Below, piece after piece: positions 1-5,891 of a stretch of DNA of 7,224 nucleotides. The first letter of the stretch is position 1, and the number at the start of each line of letters is the position of its first letter. This DNA comes from an uncultured Collinsella sp. (GTDB taxonomy: Bacteria; Actinomycetota; Coriobacteriia; Coriobacteriales; Coriobacteriaceae). Under the pieces are notes generated by a model, which saw only the letters and a list, made by a program, of their open reading frames with translations, was not told the DNA's origin and did not search any database. A program made the translations under genes and the position numbers. The stretch covers positions 1 through 7,224 of the forward strand of contig CABUGR010000048.1 in the NCBI GenBank assembly GCA_902491135.1. Reading direction: 5' to 3'.

Positions 1-15
1 CGCGCAGCGTCGAGC

Positions 16-45
16 AGTTACGGCGTTTGGTAAAACGCCGTAACT
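16..45 (-). terminator. Perfect 13-bp hairpin at the pyrE stop codon
   Basis: Bases 16-28 and 33-45 are exact reverse complements with a 4-base loop (29-32). The stem overlaps the TAG stop of pyrE (44-46), so the hairpin forms right at the end of the message. A run of four U lies at the loop side in the pyrE direction, but no U tract follows the stem. It is therefore not a canonical intrinsic terminator. It may be a U-tract-less terminator or a 3'-end stabilising stem. The stem is certain; its role is inferred. Confidence 0.55.
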
Positions 46-724
46 AACGTGCTCCGTACTGCTCGTAGTAGGCGTCGATGGCGGTCTTGAGCTCGTCGTC
101 GATGACAACCTTGCCGTCGATCTCGTGGTTGTAGAGGGTCTCGACGACCTCGGCCATGGAGACGATGCTCGCGACGGGGAAACCGTACTTGGCCTCGATC
201 TCCTTCTGCGCGGTGGTCACACCGCCCTTGCCGACCTCCATGCGGTTGAGGGACACGATCAGGCCCTTGATCTCGACATCGGCAGCAGCCTTGACCTTGG
301 GATAGGTCTCGTCGATGGACTTGCCGCTGGTGGTAACGTCCTCGACCATGACCACACGGTCGCCGTCCTTGGGCTCATAACCCAACAGGTTGCCCTTATC
401 GGCACCGTGGTCCTTGGCCTCCTTGCGGTCGCAGCAGTACTTGACCTCCTTGCCGTACAGCTCGTGGTAGGCAATTGCGGTCACGACGGCCAGCGGAATA
501 CCCTTGTAGGCCGGTCCAAACAGCACGTCAAAGTCGTCGCCAAAGTTATCGTGGATGGCCTGGGCGTAATACTCGCCCAGCTTCTTGAGCTGATAGCCCG
601 TCACGTAAGCGCCGGCGTTCATAAAGAACGGGGACTGACGGCCGCTCTTGAGCGTAAAGCTGCCGAACTTAAGGACGTCGGACTCGACCATAAACTTGAT
701 GAACTCTTGCTTGTAAGCCTCCAT
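44..724 (-). CDS. pyrE: Orotate phosphoribosyltransferase
   Basis: This 226-residue protein makes orotidine 5'-monophosphate from orotate and PRPP, the fifth step of de novo pyrimidine synthesis, in the cytosol. The PRPP-binding signature VVMVEDVTTSGKS lies at residues 124-136. The flexible catalytic loop is RKEAKDHG at 100-107, with the expected Lys and His. FTLKSGRQSPFF at 23-34 is the N-terminal orotate and phosphate region, and FGPAYKGIPLA at 69-79 is a core strand-loop. Length is close to the bacterial norm of about 210-230. The ATG start (722-724) is supported by a GGAG ribosome site (complement of 730-733) five bases upstream. The gene diverges from mgtA, so its promoter should lie within 725-850, but I see no convincing -35/-10 pair there. 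The stop is TAG, overlapped by a hairpin. Identification is firm. Confidence 0.97.
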   Translation of the reverse strand: MEAYKQEFIKFMVESDVLKFGSFTLKSGRQSPFFMNAGAYVTGYQLKKLGEYYAQAIHDNFGDDFDVLFGPAYKGIPLAVVTAIAYHELYGKEVKYCCDRKEAKDHGADKGNLLGYEPKDGDRVVMVEDVTTSGKSIDETYPKVKAAADVEIKGLIVSLNRMEVGKGGVTTAQKEIEAKYGFPVASIVSMAEVVETLYNHEIDGKVVIDDELKTAIDAYYEQYGAR

Positions 725-850
725 GCGGGCTCCTCTCGTAATCGCGTACGTGCCTTCCAGTTTAGCGCAGGCGAAGCGTCGATGCGGGCGCGCTTTGGGG
801 CCACGGCATTCTGTAAAGGCTTTGTCAGGGGGAATGGTTTTCCGAACAAT

Positions 851-871
851 GGGGTTGACATGTCAAACCCC
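851..871. promoter_or_regulatory. Palindrome over the mgtA -35 box (candidate operator)
   Basis: TTGACATGTCAA (855-866) is a perfect 12-bp palindrome. It is flanked by GGGG (851-854) and CCCC (868-871), offset by one extra A, so the dyad extends to about 20 bp. It contains the proposed -35 hexamer of the mgtA promoter and lies in the pyrE-mgtA divergent region. A dimeric regulator bound here would cover the -35 element. The symmetry is seen directly; the operator role and the binding protein are unknown. Confidence 0.5.
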
Positions 872-883
872 CTCATCAAGAAT
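855..883 (+). promoter_or_regulatory. Probable promoter of the mgtA leader transcript
   Basis: A consensus -35 TTGACA (855-860) is followed, after 17 bases, by AAGAAT (878-883), which matches four of six positions of the -10 consensus. This would start RNA near position 890 and give an untranslated leader of about 270 nt before mgtA. The rest of 725-850 shows nothing I can name apart from the pyrE ribosome site. The -35 is strong and the -10 weak, consistent with a regulated promoter. Confidence 0.5.
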
Positions 884-937
884 ACGGGCGGATTAAAAAG
901 GGGTACGAGATACCCAAAGCGCGCTGCGCTCAGCCTT

Positions 938-966
938 TAGGAGGTGTGCCATGGAAGGCAGTCCTA
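938..966 (+). promoter_or_regulatory. Hairpin covering the ribosome site and start of the leader ORF
   Basis: TAGGA (938-942) pairs with TCCTA (962-966), and TGCC (947-950) with GGCA (957-960). The ATG sits in a six-base loop, and the AGGAGG Shine-Dalgarno (939-944) is partly in the outer stem. An asymmetric internal loop (943-946 opposite 961) weakens it. If it folds, it would lower initiation on the 23-codon leader ORF. Pairing is seen in the sequence; in vivo folding is inferred. Confidence 0.35.
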
Positions 967-1022
967 GTCGAAAAACCTGCATGTCGCCCTCGGCACGCCG
1001 CGAGGACTCCGCACACGCATAA
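951..1022 (+). CDS. Candidate 23-residue leader peptide upstream of mgtA
   Basis: A short ORF begins with ATG at 951, six bases after a perfect AGGAGG (939-944), and ends with TAA at 1020-1022. The peptide starts MEGSPSRKTC and ends REDSAHA. It has two Pro, three Arg and one Lys in 23 residues and no membrane segment. It lies inside the proposed mgtA transcript, about 60 nt from the inferred start and 139 nt before the mgtA ATG. Codons 6-13 coincide with the 5' arm of a long inverted repeat whose other arm ends in U6, so ribosome position on this ORF could decide RNA folding. Enterobacterial mgtA leaders carry the functional analogue mgtL (17 codons, Pro-rich); the sequence here is different. 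The ribosome site is strong evidence that it is translated; the regulatory role is inferred. Confidence 0.5.
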   Translation: MEGSPSRKTCMSPSARREDSAHA

Positions 1023-1115
1023 ACGCCACCGGCAGATCGCCAAAACCACCGCAAAGGCGCGCTGCACCCTTTGTGGGCTCAAGAGCTTGACGTGAGCGAC
1101 ATCTAGGTTTTTTGA
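968..1115 (+). promoter_or_regulatory. Long-range inverted repeat in the mgtA leader, ending in U6
   Basis: Bases 968-987 can pair with 1096-1115: 17 Watson-Crick pairs, two G-U pairs (970/1113 and 979/1104) and one C-C mismatch (980/1103). The 5' arm is inside the leader ORF; the 3' arm carries TTTTTT at 1108-1113. The enclosed 108 nt contain a further 9-bp hairpin (1049-1076) and a weaker stem (1077-1081 with 1093-1097) that overlaps the 3' arm by two bases. The G-U pairs become A-C mismatches in the opposite strand, so the fold fits a rightward RNA better. This geometry suggests an attenuator or translation-coupled switch for mgtA. It does not match what I know of the M-box riboswitch. A decayed insertion element with terminal inverted repeats is the main alternative. 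Confidence 0.5.
1049..1076 (+). promoter_or_regulatory. 9-bp stem-loop inside the mgtA leader
   Basis: CCGCAAAGG (1049-1057) pairs with CCTTTGTGG (1068-1076), with one G-U pair and a 10-base loop (1058-1067). It follows the stop of the leader ORF by 27 bases and sits within the long-range repeat. No U tract follows directly, so it is not itself a terminator. It may be one of several competing structures in the leader. Confidence 0.4.
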
Positions 1116-1138
1116 AGCAAATACGACACGTACGCTAA

Positions 1139-1155
1139 CTCCCCTCAACAAGGAG
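1139..1155 (+). promoter_or_regulatory. Possible anti-Shine-Dalgarno hairpin before mgtA
   Basis: CTCC at 1139-1142 can pair with GGAG at 1152-1155 inside the mgtA ribosome site AGGAGG (1151-1156). A shifted register pairs CCT (1143-1145) with AGG (1151-1153). Each stem is short, so masking would be weak unless stabilised by the upstream leader structures. The pyrimidine run directly before the ribosome site is visible; the role is inferred. Confidence 0.25.
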
Positions 1156-1161
1156 GACCCT

Positions 1162-3930
1162 ATGCTGATGCTCAAAACCGTCACGGTACTCGAAGCCATC
1201 TCCAAGCGCCGCCGCACGGCGCGCCCTGCCGCTCATACCGGCCTGTCCAAGAACACCATATTCGCCGCCACCCATAGTGCCGAGGACGCCCTCGTACTGC
1301 TTGACGCCACGGCAAACGGCCTCACCGTCGAGCAGGCAACTGAGCGCCTGAACGCCGTCGGCCCCAACACCATCGAGGCAACGACCAAAACGCTCGCCCG
1401 CCGCATCGCCGACGCGTTCATCGATCCCTTCGCCGGCATCCTCGCCGCGCTCGCACTGGTCTCGCTCTACATCGACGTGCTCGCCGTGCCCGAACCGCAG
1501 CGCGACCCCTCCACGGTCATCGTCATCGGCACCATGCTGCTGGTATCGGGCGGCATGAAGTTTATCCAGGAAGCCCGCAGCGGCAATGCGGCCGAGGCCC
1601 TCAAGGACCTGGTCTCCAACACTTGCACCGCCCTGCGCGACGGCGAGCGCATCGAGATCCCCTTCGACGAGCTCGTCCCCGGCGATGTAATCCGTCTCTC
1701 TGCCGGCGATATGGTGCCGGCAGATGCCCGCATCATCACCGCGCGCGACCTGTTTGTGATCGAGTCCGCACTCACCGGCGAGAGCGAGGCCGTCGAGAAG
1801 ACCACCGCCGTCACCGTCGTCGAGGGCGCCGACGGCTCCGCACTGCCACTCTCTGCCTGCAGGAACATCGTCTTTACCGGCACCTCCGTGCAAAACGGCG
1901 CCGCCATGGCGCTTGTCGTTGCCACCGGCTCGGACACCTACCTGGGCGGCATCGCCAAGATGCTCAACGGGCGCGACGAAAAAAGCGCGTTTGACCGCGG
2001 CGTCTCGAGCGTCTCCATGCTGCTGGTACGCCTGATGCTCGTTATGGCGCCGGCCGTCTTTGCCATCAACGCCGCCACCAAGGGCAACGTCATCGACGCG
2101 CTGCTGTTCGCCACGAGCGTGGCCGTGGGCATCACGCCGCAGATGCTTCCCGTCATCGTGACCACGAGCCTGTCGCAGGGCGCCAAGGACCTCGCCCGTC
2201 GCCAGGTTATCGTCAAGGAGCTGCCGGCGATTCAAAACCTCGGAGCGATGGACGTCCTGTGCTGCGACAAGACCGGCACCCTCACCGAAGACCGCATCGT
2301 GCTCGAGCGCTACCTCAACACCGATGGCAGCGAGGACGCGCGCGTGCTGCGCCATGCGTTTTTGAACAGCTTCTTCCAGACCGGCCTCAAAAATCTTATC
2401 GACCTGGCCGTAATCGACCGTGCCGATGTGACACCCTCGACCGTCGCACCCGATTCCATGCTGGGCCAGAGCCTGCGCGACCGCTACACCAAGGTCGACG
2501 AGGTTCCCTTCGATTTCTCGCGCCGTCGCCTGAGCGTAGTTGTCGCCGACGCCCAAGGCAAAACCCAGATGGTTACCAAGGGCGCTGCCGAGGAAATGCT
2601 CGAGATCTGCTCCTTTGTCGAGATCGATGGCATCGCTCAGCCGCTCACCGACGAGAAGCTCGCCCAGATTCGCAAGCAGATCGCCGGACTTAACGCCGAG
2701 GGCCTACGCGTAATTGCCGTGGCGCAGAAGACCAATCCGCGCTGCGTGGGCGAGTTTGGCATCGCCGACGAGTGCGACATGGTGCTGATGGGCTTTTTGG
2801 CCTTCCTCGATCCGCCCAAAGCAAGTGCCGCGGGCGCCGTCGCCACCCTCGAGGCCAAGGGCGTGGCGGTCAAGGTCCTAACCGGCGACAACGACCGCGT
2901 CGCCGCCACCGTCTGCGAGCAGATTGGTATCGATGCGAGCAACGTCTTGCTCGGCTCCGAGATCGATACGCTCGATGACGCCGAACTTGCCGAGCGCGCC
3001 GAGAAAACCCACCTCTTCGCCAAGCTCTCGCCGCTGCAGAAGGCGCGCCTGGTACGTGTCATGCGCGAGATGCTCGACCACACCGTGGGCTTTATGGGCG
3101 ACGGCATCAACGACGCCGCCGCCATGCGTGCGAGTGATTGCGGCATCTCGGTCGATTCGGCCGTCGATATTGCCAAGGAATCCGCCGATATCATCTTGCT
3201 TCAGAAGGACCTGGGCGTGCTCGAGCGCGGCATCATCGAAGGCCGCCGCACTTACGGCAACCTGCTCAAGTACCTCAAGACCACGGTGAGCTCCAACTTT
3301 GGCAACGTGCTGTCCGTGACCGTCGCGAGCCTGTTCTTGCCGTTTTTGCCCATGAGCGCCCTGCAGCTGGTACTGCTGTCGCTGGTCTACGAGATCGTGT
3401 GCATCGCACTGCCGTGGGACACCGTCGATGACGCCTGGACTGCCCGCCCGCGTGCCTGGGACGCCGCATCCATCAAGGGCTTTATGCTCGAGCTGGGCCC
3501 CGTGAGCTCGCTGTTTGACATCGTGACCTTCGCCGCGCTCTTCTTTGTCGTGTGCCCCGCCGCCGTGGACGCAAGCTGGTCCGAGCTTGCCGCCGCGGGC
3601 GACGTCGCGGGTATGGCGACCTTTGCTGCGCTCTTCCAGAGCGGCTGGTTTGTCGAGTCCATGTGGTCGCAGACACTCGTGGTCCACATGTTGCGCTCCC
3701 CGCATCTGCCGAGCCCGCGCGACCACGCCGCGCCCGCATTGTGCGTTCTTACCGTGCTGGGCCTGGCGCTCGTCACCTGGCTGCCGGCAAGCCCCATCGC
3801 CGATGTGCTCGGCCTCATGCCGCTGCCCACGAGCTTTTTTGGGCTGCTCATTGGCATCGTTATCGCCTATATCGCGCTCACCCAGCTGGCAAAGTGCCGC
3901 TACATTGCCCGCCACGGCGAGCTGCTGTAG
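1162..3930 (+). CDS. mgtA: Mg2+-transporting P-type ATPase (MgtA/P3B family)
   Basis: This 922-residue membrane pump belongs to the MgtA family of P-type ATPases, which use ATP to bring Mg2+ into the cell. A basic N-terminal tail (KRRRTARPA, 16-24) precedes the cytoplasmic cation-ATPase N-domain. The actuator motif TGES is at 205-208 and the phosphorylation motif DKTGT begins at Asp369. KGA of the nucleotide-binding domain is at 473-475, TGDN at 574-577 and the hinge GDGIND at 646-651. The stretch QTGLKNLIDLAV after the P-site and the C-terminal TLTQL-like helix (IALTQLAK) resemble enterobacterial MgtA. About ten membrane helices are expected. The ATG at 1162 has AGGAGG five bases upstream. 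Oddities are in the presumed ion site: helix 4 reads TPQMLP (Gln327) where MgtA has TPEMLP, and helix 6 has Ser740 and Glu744 where E. coli MgtA has Asn and Asp. Mg2+ is therefore the best guess but specificity could differ. Control probably occurs in the long 5' leader. Confidence 0.93.
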   Translation: MLMLKTVTVLEAISKRRRTARPAAHTGLSKNTIFAATHSAEDALVLLDATANGLTVEQATERLNAVGPNTIEATTKTLARRIADAFIDPFAGILAALALVSLYIDVLAVPEPQRDPSTVIVIGTMLLVSGGMKFIQEARSGNAAEALKDLVSNTCTALRDGERIEIPFDELVPGDVIRLSAGDMVPADARIITARDLFVIESALTGESEAVEKTTAVTVVEGADGSALPLSACRNIVFTGTSVQNGAAMALVVATGSDTYLGGIAKMLNGRDEKSAFDRGVSSVSMLLVRLMLVMAPAVFAINAATKGNVIDALLFATSVAVGITPQMLPVIVTTSLSQGAKDLARRQVIVKELPAIQNLGAMDVLCCDKTGTLTEDRIVLERYLNTDGSEDARVLRHAFLNSFFQTGLKNLIDLAVIDRADVTPSTVAPDSMLGQSLRDRYTKVDEVPFDFSRRRLSVVVADAQGKTQMVTKGAAEEMLEICSFVEIDGIAQPLTDEKLAQIRKQIAGLNAEGLRVIAVAQKTNPRCVGEFGIADECDMVLMGFLAFLDPPKASAAGAVATLEAKGVAVKVLTGDNDRVAATVCEQIGIDASNVLLGSEIDTLDDAELAERAEKTHLFAKLSPLQKARLVRVMREMLDHTVGFMGDGINDAAAMRASDCGISVDSAVDIAKESADIILLQKDLGVLERGIIEGRRTYGNLLKYLKTTVSSNFGNVLSVTVASLFLPFLPMSALQLVLLSLVYEIVCIALPWDTVDDAWTARPRAWDAASIKGFMLELGPVSSLFDIVTFAALFFVVCPAAVDASWSELAAAGDVAGMATFAALFQSGWFVESMWSQTLVVHMLRSPHLPSPRDHAAPALCVLTVLGLALVTWLPASPIADVLGLMPLPTSFFGLLIGIVIAYIALTQLAKCRYIARHGELL

Positions 3931-3949
3931 CAAGTAGACGGAAAACACC

Positions 3950-4028
3950 CTGCCAGCTGCCGTTGCCACTACCACAGCTGCCAACGCCGCTGCCGCTGCC
4001 TCTGCCGCCGCCGCAGTCTATCCCCCCC
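3950..4028. repeat. GCC/GCT-rich low-complexity tract after mgtA
   Basis: Right after the mgtA stop lies a degenerate run of CTGCC, GCCGCT and GCCGCC units, ending in seven C residues (4022-4028). Read in the +1 frame relative to mgtA it would give an Ala/Thr-rich peptide, but a stop at 3935-3937 closes that frame upstream, and I see no start codon with a ribosome site. I regard it as non-coding simple-sequence DNA, possibly prone to replication slippage. No other gene is visible in 3931-4112. Confidence 0.5.
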
Positions 4029-4031
4029 AGC

Positions 4032-4098
4032 AGTTGCGGTGGAATAGTTCCTGTTTAAAGCCCCGTGACTTTAATTTAGGGACTATTCCACCGCAACT
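4032..4098. repeat. Long stem-loop with 20-bp arms between convergent genes
   Basis: Arms 4032-4051 and 4079-4098 are reverse complements at 19 of 20 positions; the odd one is a possible G-U pair. An inner stem, TTAAAG (4055-4060) with CTTTAA (4069-4074), closes an 8-base loop. It lies between the converging ends of mgtA and the LuxR-type regulator, 14 bases from the latter's stop. No U tract follows on either strand. Its position suits a bidirectional terminator. The near-perfect arms also suit a dispersed palindromic element (REP or MITE type), which I suspect but cannot test without the genome. Confidence 0.6.
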
Positions 4099-4112
4099 TA
4101 TTGGGAGATTAG

Positions 4113-5351
4113 CTAGTCCTTGGGTGTCCAGGACCAGAAGAAGTTGATGAGGGCCACGCGCGAGGCGGTGCCGGTCTTTTTGTTGATTGAGGAAATGTGA
4201 CGGTAGAGCGTGGAGCGCGAGAGGAAGAGCGTCGTGGCGATGTCCTGAACGCTCTGGTCCGAAACGACCAAGGCCTCAAGAATATCGCGCTCGCGCTCTG
4301 TAAGCCCAAAGGTGGCGACGAAGGCATCGAGGCGTTCATCGGACGTGAGCTCCGCTGCCTCCACGGGCTCGGGGTCGGAGCATGTGGGCGCAAGATCCCC
4401 ACCAAGATCGTCGGTGGCAAGCGGCAGGCCATCCTGCATCACGGCATCATCGGCTCGTTGCCCCAACTGCCCCAGCAGCGTAATCGCAATGCCCACAAAC
4501 ATCACGAGCGCTGCACCGACCGCAGCCAGCACATTTTGACTCGAGATAATCGCCACTGCCGGCGCCGTCACGAACATCGAGCACACGTTGTTGACGACGC
4601 GACCCATGCACGGCCAAAAATATGACCAGCGCGCATAGAGCGAGACGGCGGCATATTTTGTGGTAAAGAACACCACGAAAAAGCCCGAGCCCAGATAAAA
4701 GATGATCGTGGCAGCAAGCTCGTTGCCGCCATTGCCATCGACGATGAGCACAAAGAACGAAAGCGTGGACAGTATGGCGGCGCATGTCATGCCGATATTC
4801 ATATACGAACGGCCGTGCAGGTCAAATAGTGCGCCAGCGGCCAACGAGCTCACGACAAGCAGCAGGCGCGGCCAATCGCCCAAATCGACGGCTCCGACAG
4901 CATGCAAGGTCGTGAAGCCCGCGTTGAGAGCGGCGAATACGCCAGAAAGATACGCCGTCGCCACGGTCAGGCGAACTACGGCACGACGGAATGCCGCCTT
5001 TGCCTCGGGATCGTCTTGCCACTTGGCGCCATATTCCAAAGCATCTACCGAAAGCCCGGCAACACTGGGTTCAAAGCTGGGATCGGACTCGTCGCGCAGC
5101 TTGGCGCGTCGGGCACCGTGGAGCAACGCCACCTGCGCGATCGCACAGACGACCAGAACAGCCTGCTGAGGAATGCCGACAGGCATCACCATGTGGTTGA
5201 GAACCTGCACCAGAACGCCCATGGCGTAAGAAAGTGCGGCGGCGCGCGCCAAGCAGGGCGTTCGCGCAAAGCGCCTCGCAAAATTTGCATGAGCAGTCGA
5301 TCCGCAGTAGCCCAGCGCGCAGCACGCCACCAAACCGCCGGCAATTACCAC
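4113..5351 (-). CDS. LuxR-type membrane regulator, C-terminal part (split gene)
   Basis: This 412-codon reading frame starts directly after an in-frame TAG and is the larger part of a one-component regulator. It has about nine hydrophobic helices, for example around GVLVQVLNHM, ATIIFYLGSGFFVVFF and NVLAAVGAALVMFVGIAI. An acidic linker follows, then a LuxR/GerE helix-turn-helix at residues 350-405: LTERERDILEALV, then VQDIATTLFLSRSTLYRHI. Such proteins, with about twelve helices and a C-terminal LuxR domain, are common in Coriobacteriia and are thought to sense signals at the membrane and bind DNA. The first codon here would be GTG with only a weak AGG upstream, so I doubt an independent start. 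It is more likely a fragment of a ~514-codon gene with the piece at 5352-5657. Termination-reinitiation at TAG-GTG is possible. The ligand and targets are unknown. The stop is TAG. Confidence 0.8.
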   Translation of the reverse strand: MVIAGGLVACCALGYCGSTAHANFARRFARTPCLARAAALSYAMGVLVQVLNHMVMPVGIPQQAVLVVCAIAQVALLHGARRAKLRDESDPSFEPSVAGLSVDALEYGAKWQDDPEAKAAFRRAVVRLTVATAYLSGVFAALNAGFTTLHAVGAVDLGDWPRLLLVVSSLAAGALFDLHGRSYMNIGMTCAAILSTLSFFVLIVDGNGGNELAATIIFYLGSGFFVVFFTTKYAAVSLYARWSYFWPCMGRVVNNVCSMFVTAPAVAIISSQNVLAAVGAALVMFVGIAITLLGQLGQRADDAVMQDGLPLATDDLGGDLAPTCSDPEPVEAAELTSDERLDAFVATFGLTERERDILEALVVSDQSVQDIATTLFLSRSTLYRHISSINKKTGTASRVALINFFWSWTPKD

Positions 5352-5354
5352 CTA
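5352..5354 (-). other. In-frame TAG splitting the LuxR-type regulator
   Basis: The codon between the N-terminal frame (ends Val-Gln-Val) and the C-terminal frame (starts GTG) is TAG, with no frame change across it. It falls between hydrophobic helices 3 and 4. Single-base changes from CAG, TGG, AAG or TCG would produce it. The four other complete large genes here all end in TAG, which argues against genome-wide reassignment of this codon. A nonsense mutation, a sequencing error or local readthrough remain possible. Confidence 0.7.
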
Positions 5355-5657
5355 AACCTGAACCGCCATAATCAACAGCAGCAATGCCGCCACCAGCAAA
5401 ACGCCCGTGACGTCACTCGTTGCGTCGATAGCATGGGGACGGCGATAGTACAGAATGGGACGCACAAAAAAGCCAATCACGCTCGCGCCGATGACAAGGC
5501 TCTCATAAATAACGACCTCGTTCGGAGACACGAACTCGGCCATGCGCACATCAAAAAGATACTCGCACGCCAAAAACGTGAAGAAGAACAGCGCCAGGCA
5601 TATAATCTCCCGAATGCCCCGACGCAAATATGCGGTTGTGTCTCCCATGCCCCTCAT
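5352..5657 (-). CDS. LuxR-type membrane regulator, N-terminal part (split gene)
   Basis: The frame encodes 101 residues from an ATG at 5655-5657. A basic segment (YLRRGIREI) is followed by hydrophobic helices at about 18-35, 48-65 and 83-101. It has no DNA-binding domain, and its C-terminus stops abruptly inside the membrane hairpin that the next frame continues. I chose the ATG at 5657 because GGGGG (5664-5668 on the complement) lies six bases upstream and a promoter fits about 24 bases further. A longer TTG start at 5678 has no ribosome site. As a stand-alone protein this would be a three-helix fragment without known function. It is best read as the first fifth of the regulator encoded at 4113-5351, cut off by a TAG. 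Confidence 0.7.
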   Translation of the reverse strand: MRGMGDTTAYLRRGIREIICLALFFFTFLACEYLFDVRMAEFVSPNEVVIYESLVIGASVIGFFVRPILYYRRPHAIDATSDVTGVLLVAALLLLIMAVQV

Positions 5658-5687
5658 GGTTAACCCCCAGCCGCTCAATTGTCTGGA

Positions 5688-5716
5688 AATCTATTTTAAT
5701 AGAGAACAAGTCTCAA
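5688..5716 (-). promoter_or_regulatory. Probable promoter of the LuxR-type regulator
   Basis: On the complementary strand TTGAGA (5711-5716) matches five of six -35 positions. After 17 bases, TAGATT (5688-5693) matches four of six -10 positions. The start of RNA would be near 5681, leaving about 24 bases before the ATG at 5657. An alternative -10, TAAAAT, overlaps but lacks a suitably spaced -35. Confidence 0.5.
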
Positions 5717-5842
5717 TATCGAAGCCAGGCTCGAAATGCTGCCAATTCGACCCCAGCCGTCCACATCACGCCGCGATTTTGAGCCGCATGGACCAGAAGG
5801 GACGCGCGCGATCTCTAGCTCGGCCAGGAGTGTCTCCAACTA

Positions 5843-5873
5843 CCACTCATTTAAGTACGTCCCCAATGAGTGG
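5843..5873. repeat. Stem-loop 1 of the paired repeat
   Basis: CCACTCATT (5843-5851) pairs perfectly with AATGAGTGG (5865-5873) around the 13-base loop TAAGTACGTCCCC (5852-5864). The loop is identical to that of the second stem-loop, while the outer stem sequence differs. Confidence 0.8.
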
Positions 5874-5891
5874 CCGAAGAGTGTCCCCCGC

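Noticed and set aside
125..940. Plus-strand open frame of 271 codons opposite pyrE
   Set aside because: It is antisense to a firmly identified pyrE and runs on into the promoter region without a ribosome site at its start.
890..1161. M-box (ykoK) Mg2+ riboswitch in the mgtA leader
   Set aside because: I cannot find the conserved M-box core segments; the leader ORF plus long-range stem is a different design.
1135..2556. Long open frame of 473 codons on the minus strand, antisense to mgtA
   Set aside because: It lies opposite clear mgtA coding sequence, its translation is His/Gly/Asp-rich with no recognisable motif, and it has no ribosome site. It is a by-product of GC-rich codon use.
2878..3984. 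Minus-strand open frame of 368 codons over the mgtA 3' half
   Set aside because: It mirrors the mgtA frame, has low-complexity His/Gln/Gly composition and no domain.
4902..5663. Plus-strand open frame of 253 codons opposite the LuxR-type regulator
   Set aside because: Its composition is that of an antisense shadow, and the minus strand has membrane helices and an HTH domain.
5731..5750. TCGAA...TTCGA resembling a tRNA T-arm
   Set aside because: No acceptor, D or anticodon arms can be drawn around it, so it is only a 5-bp inverted repeat.
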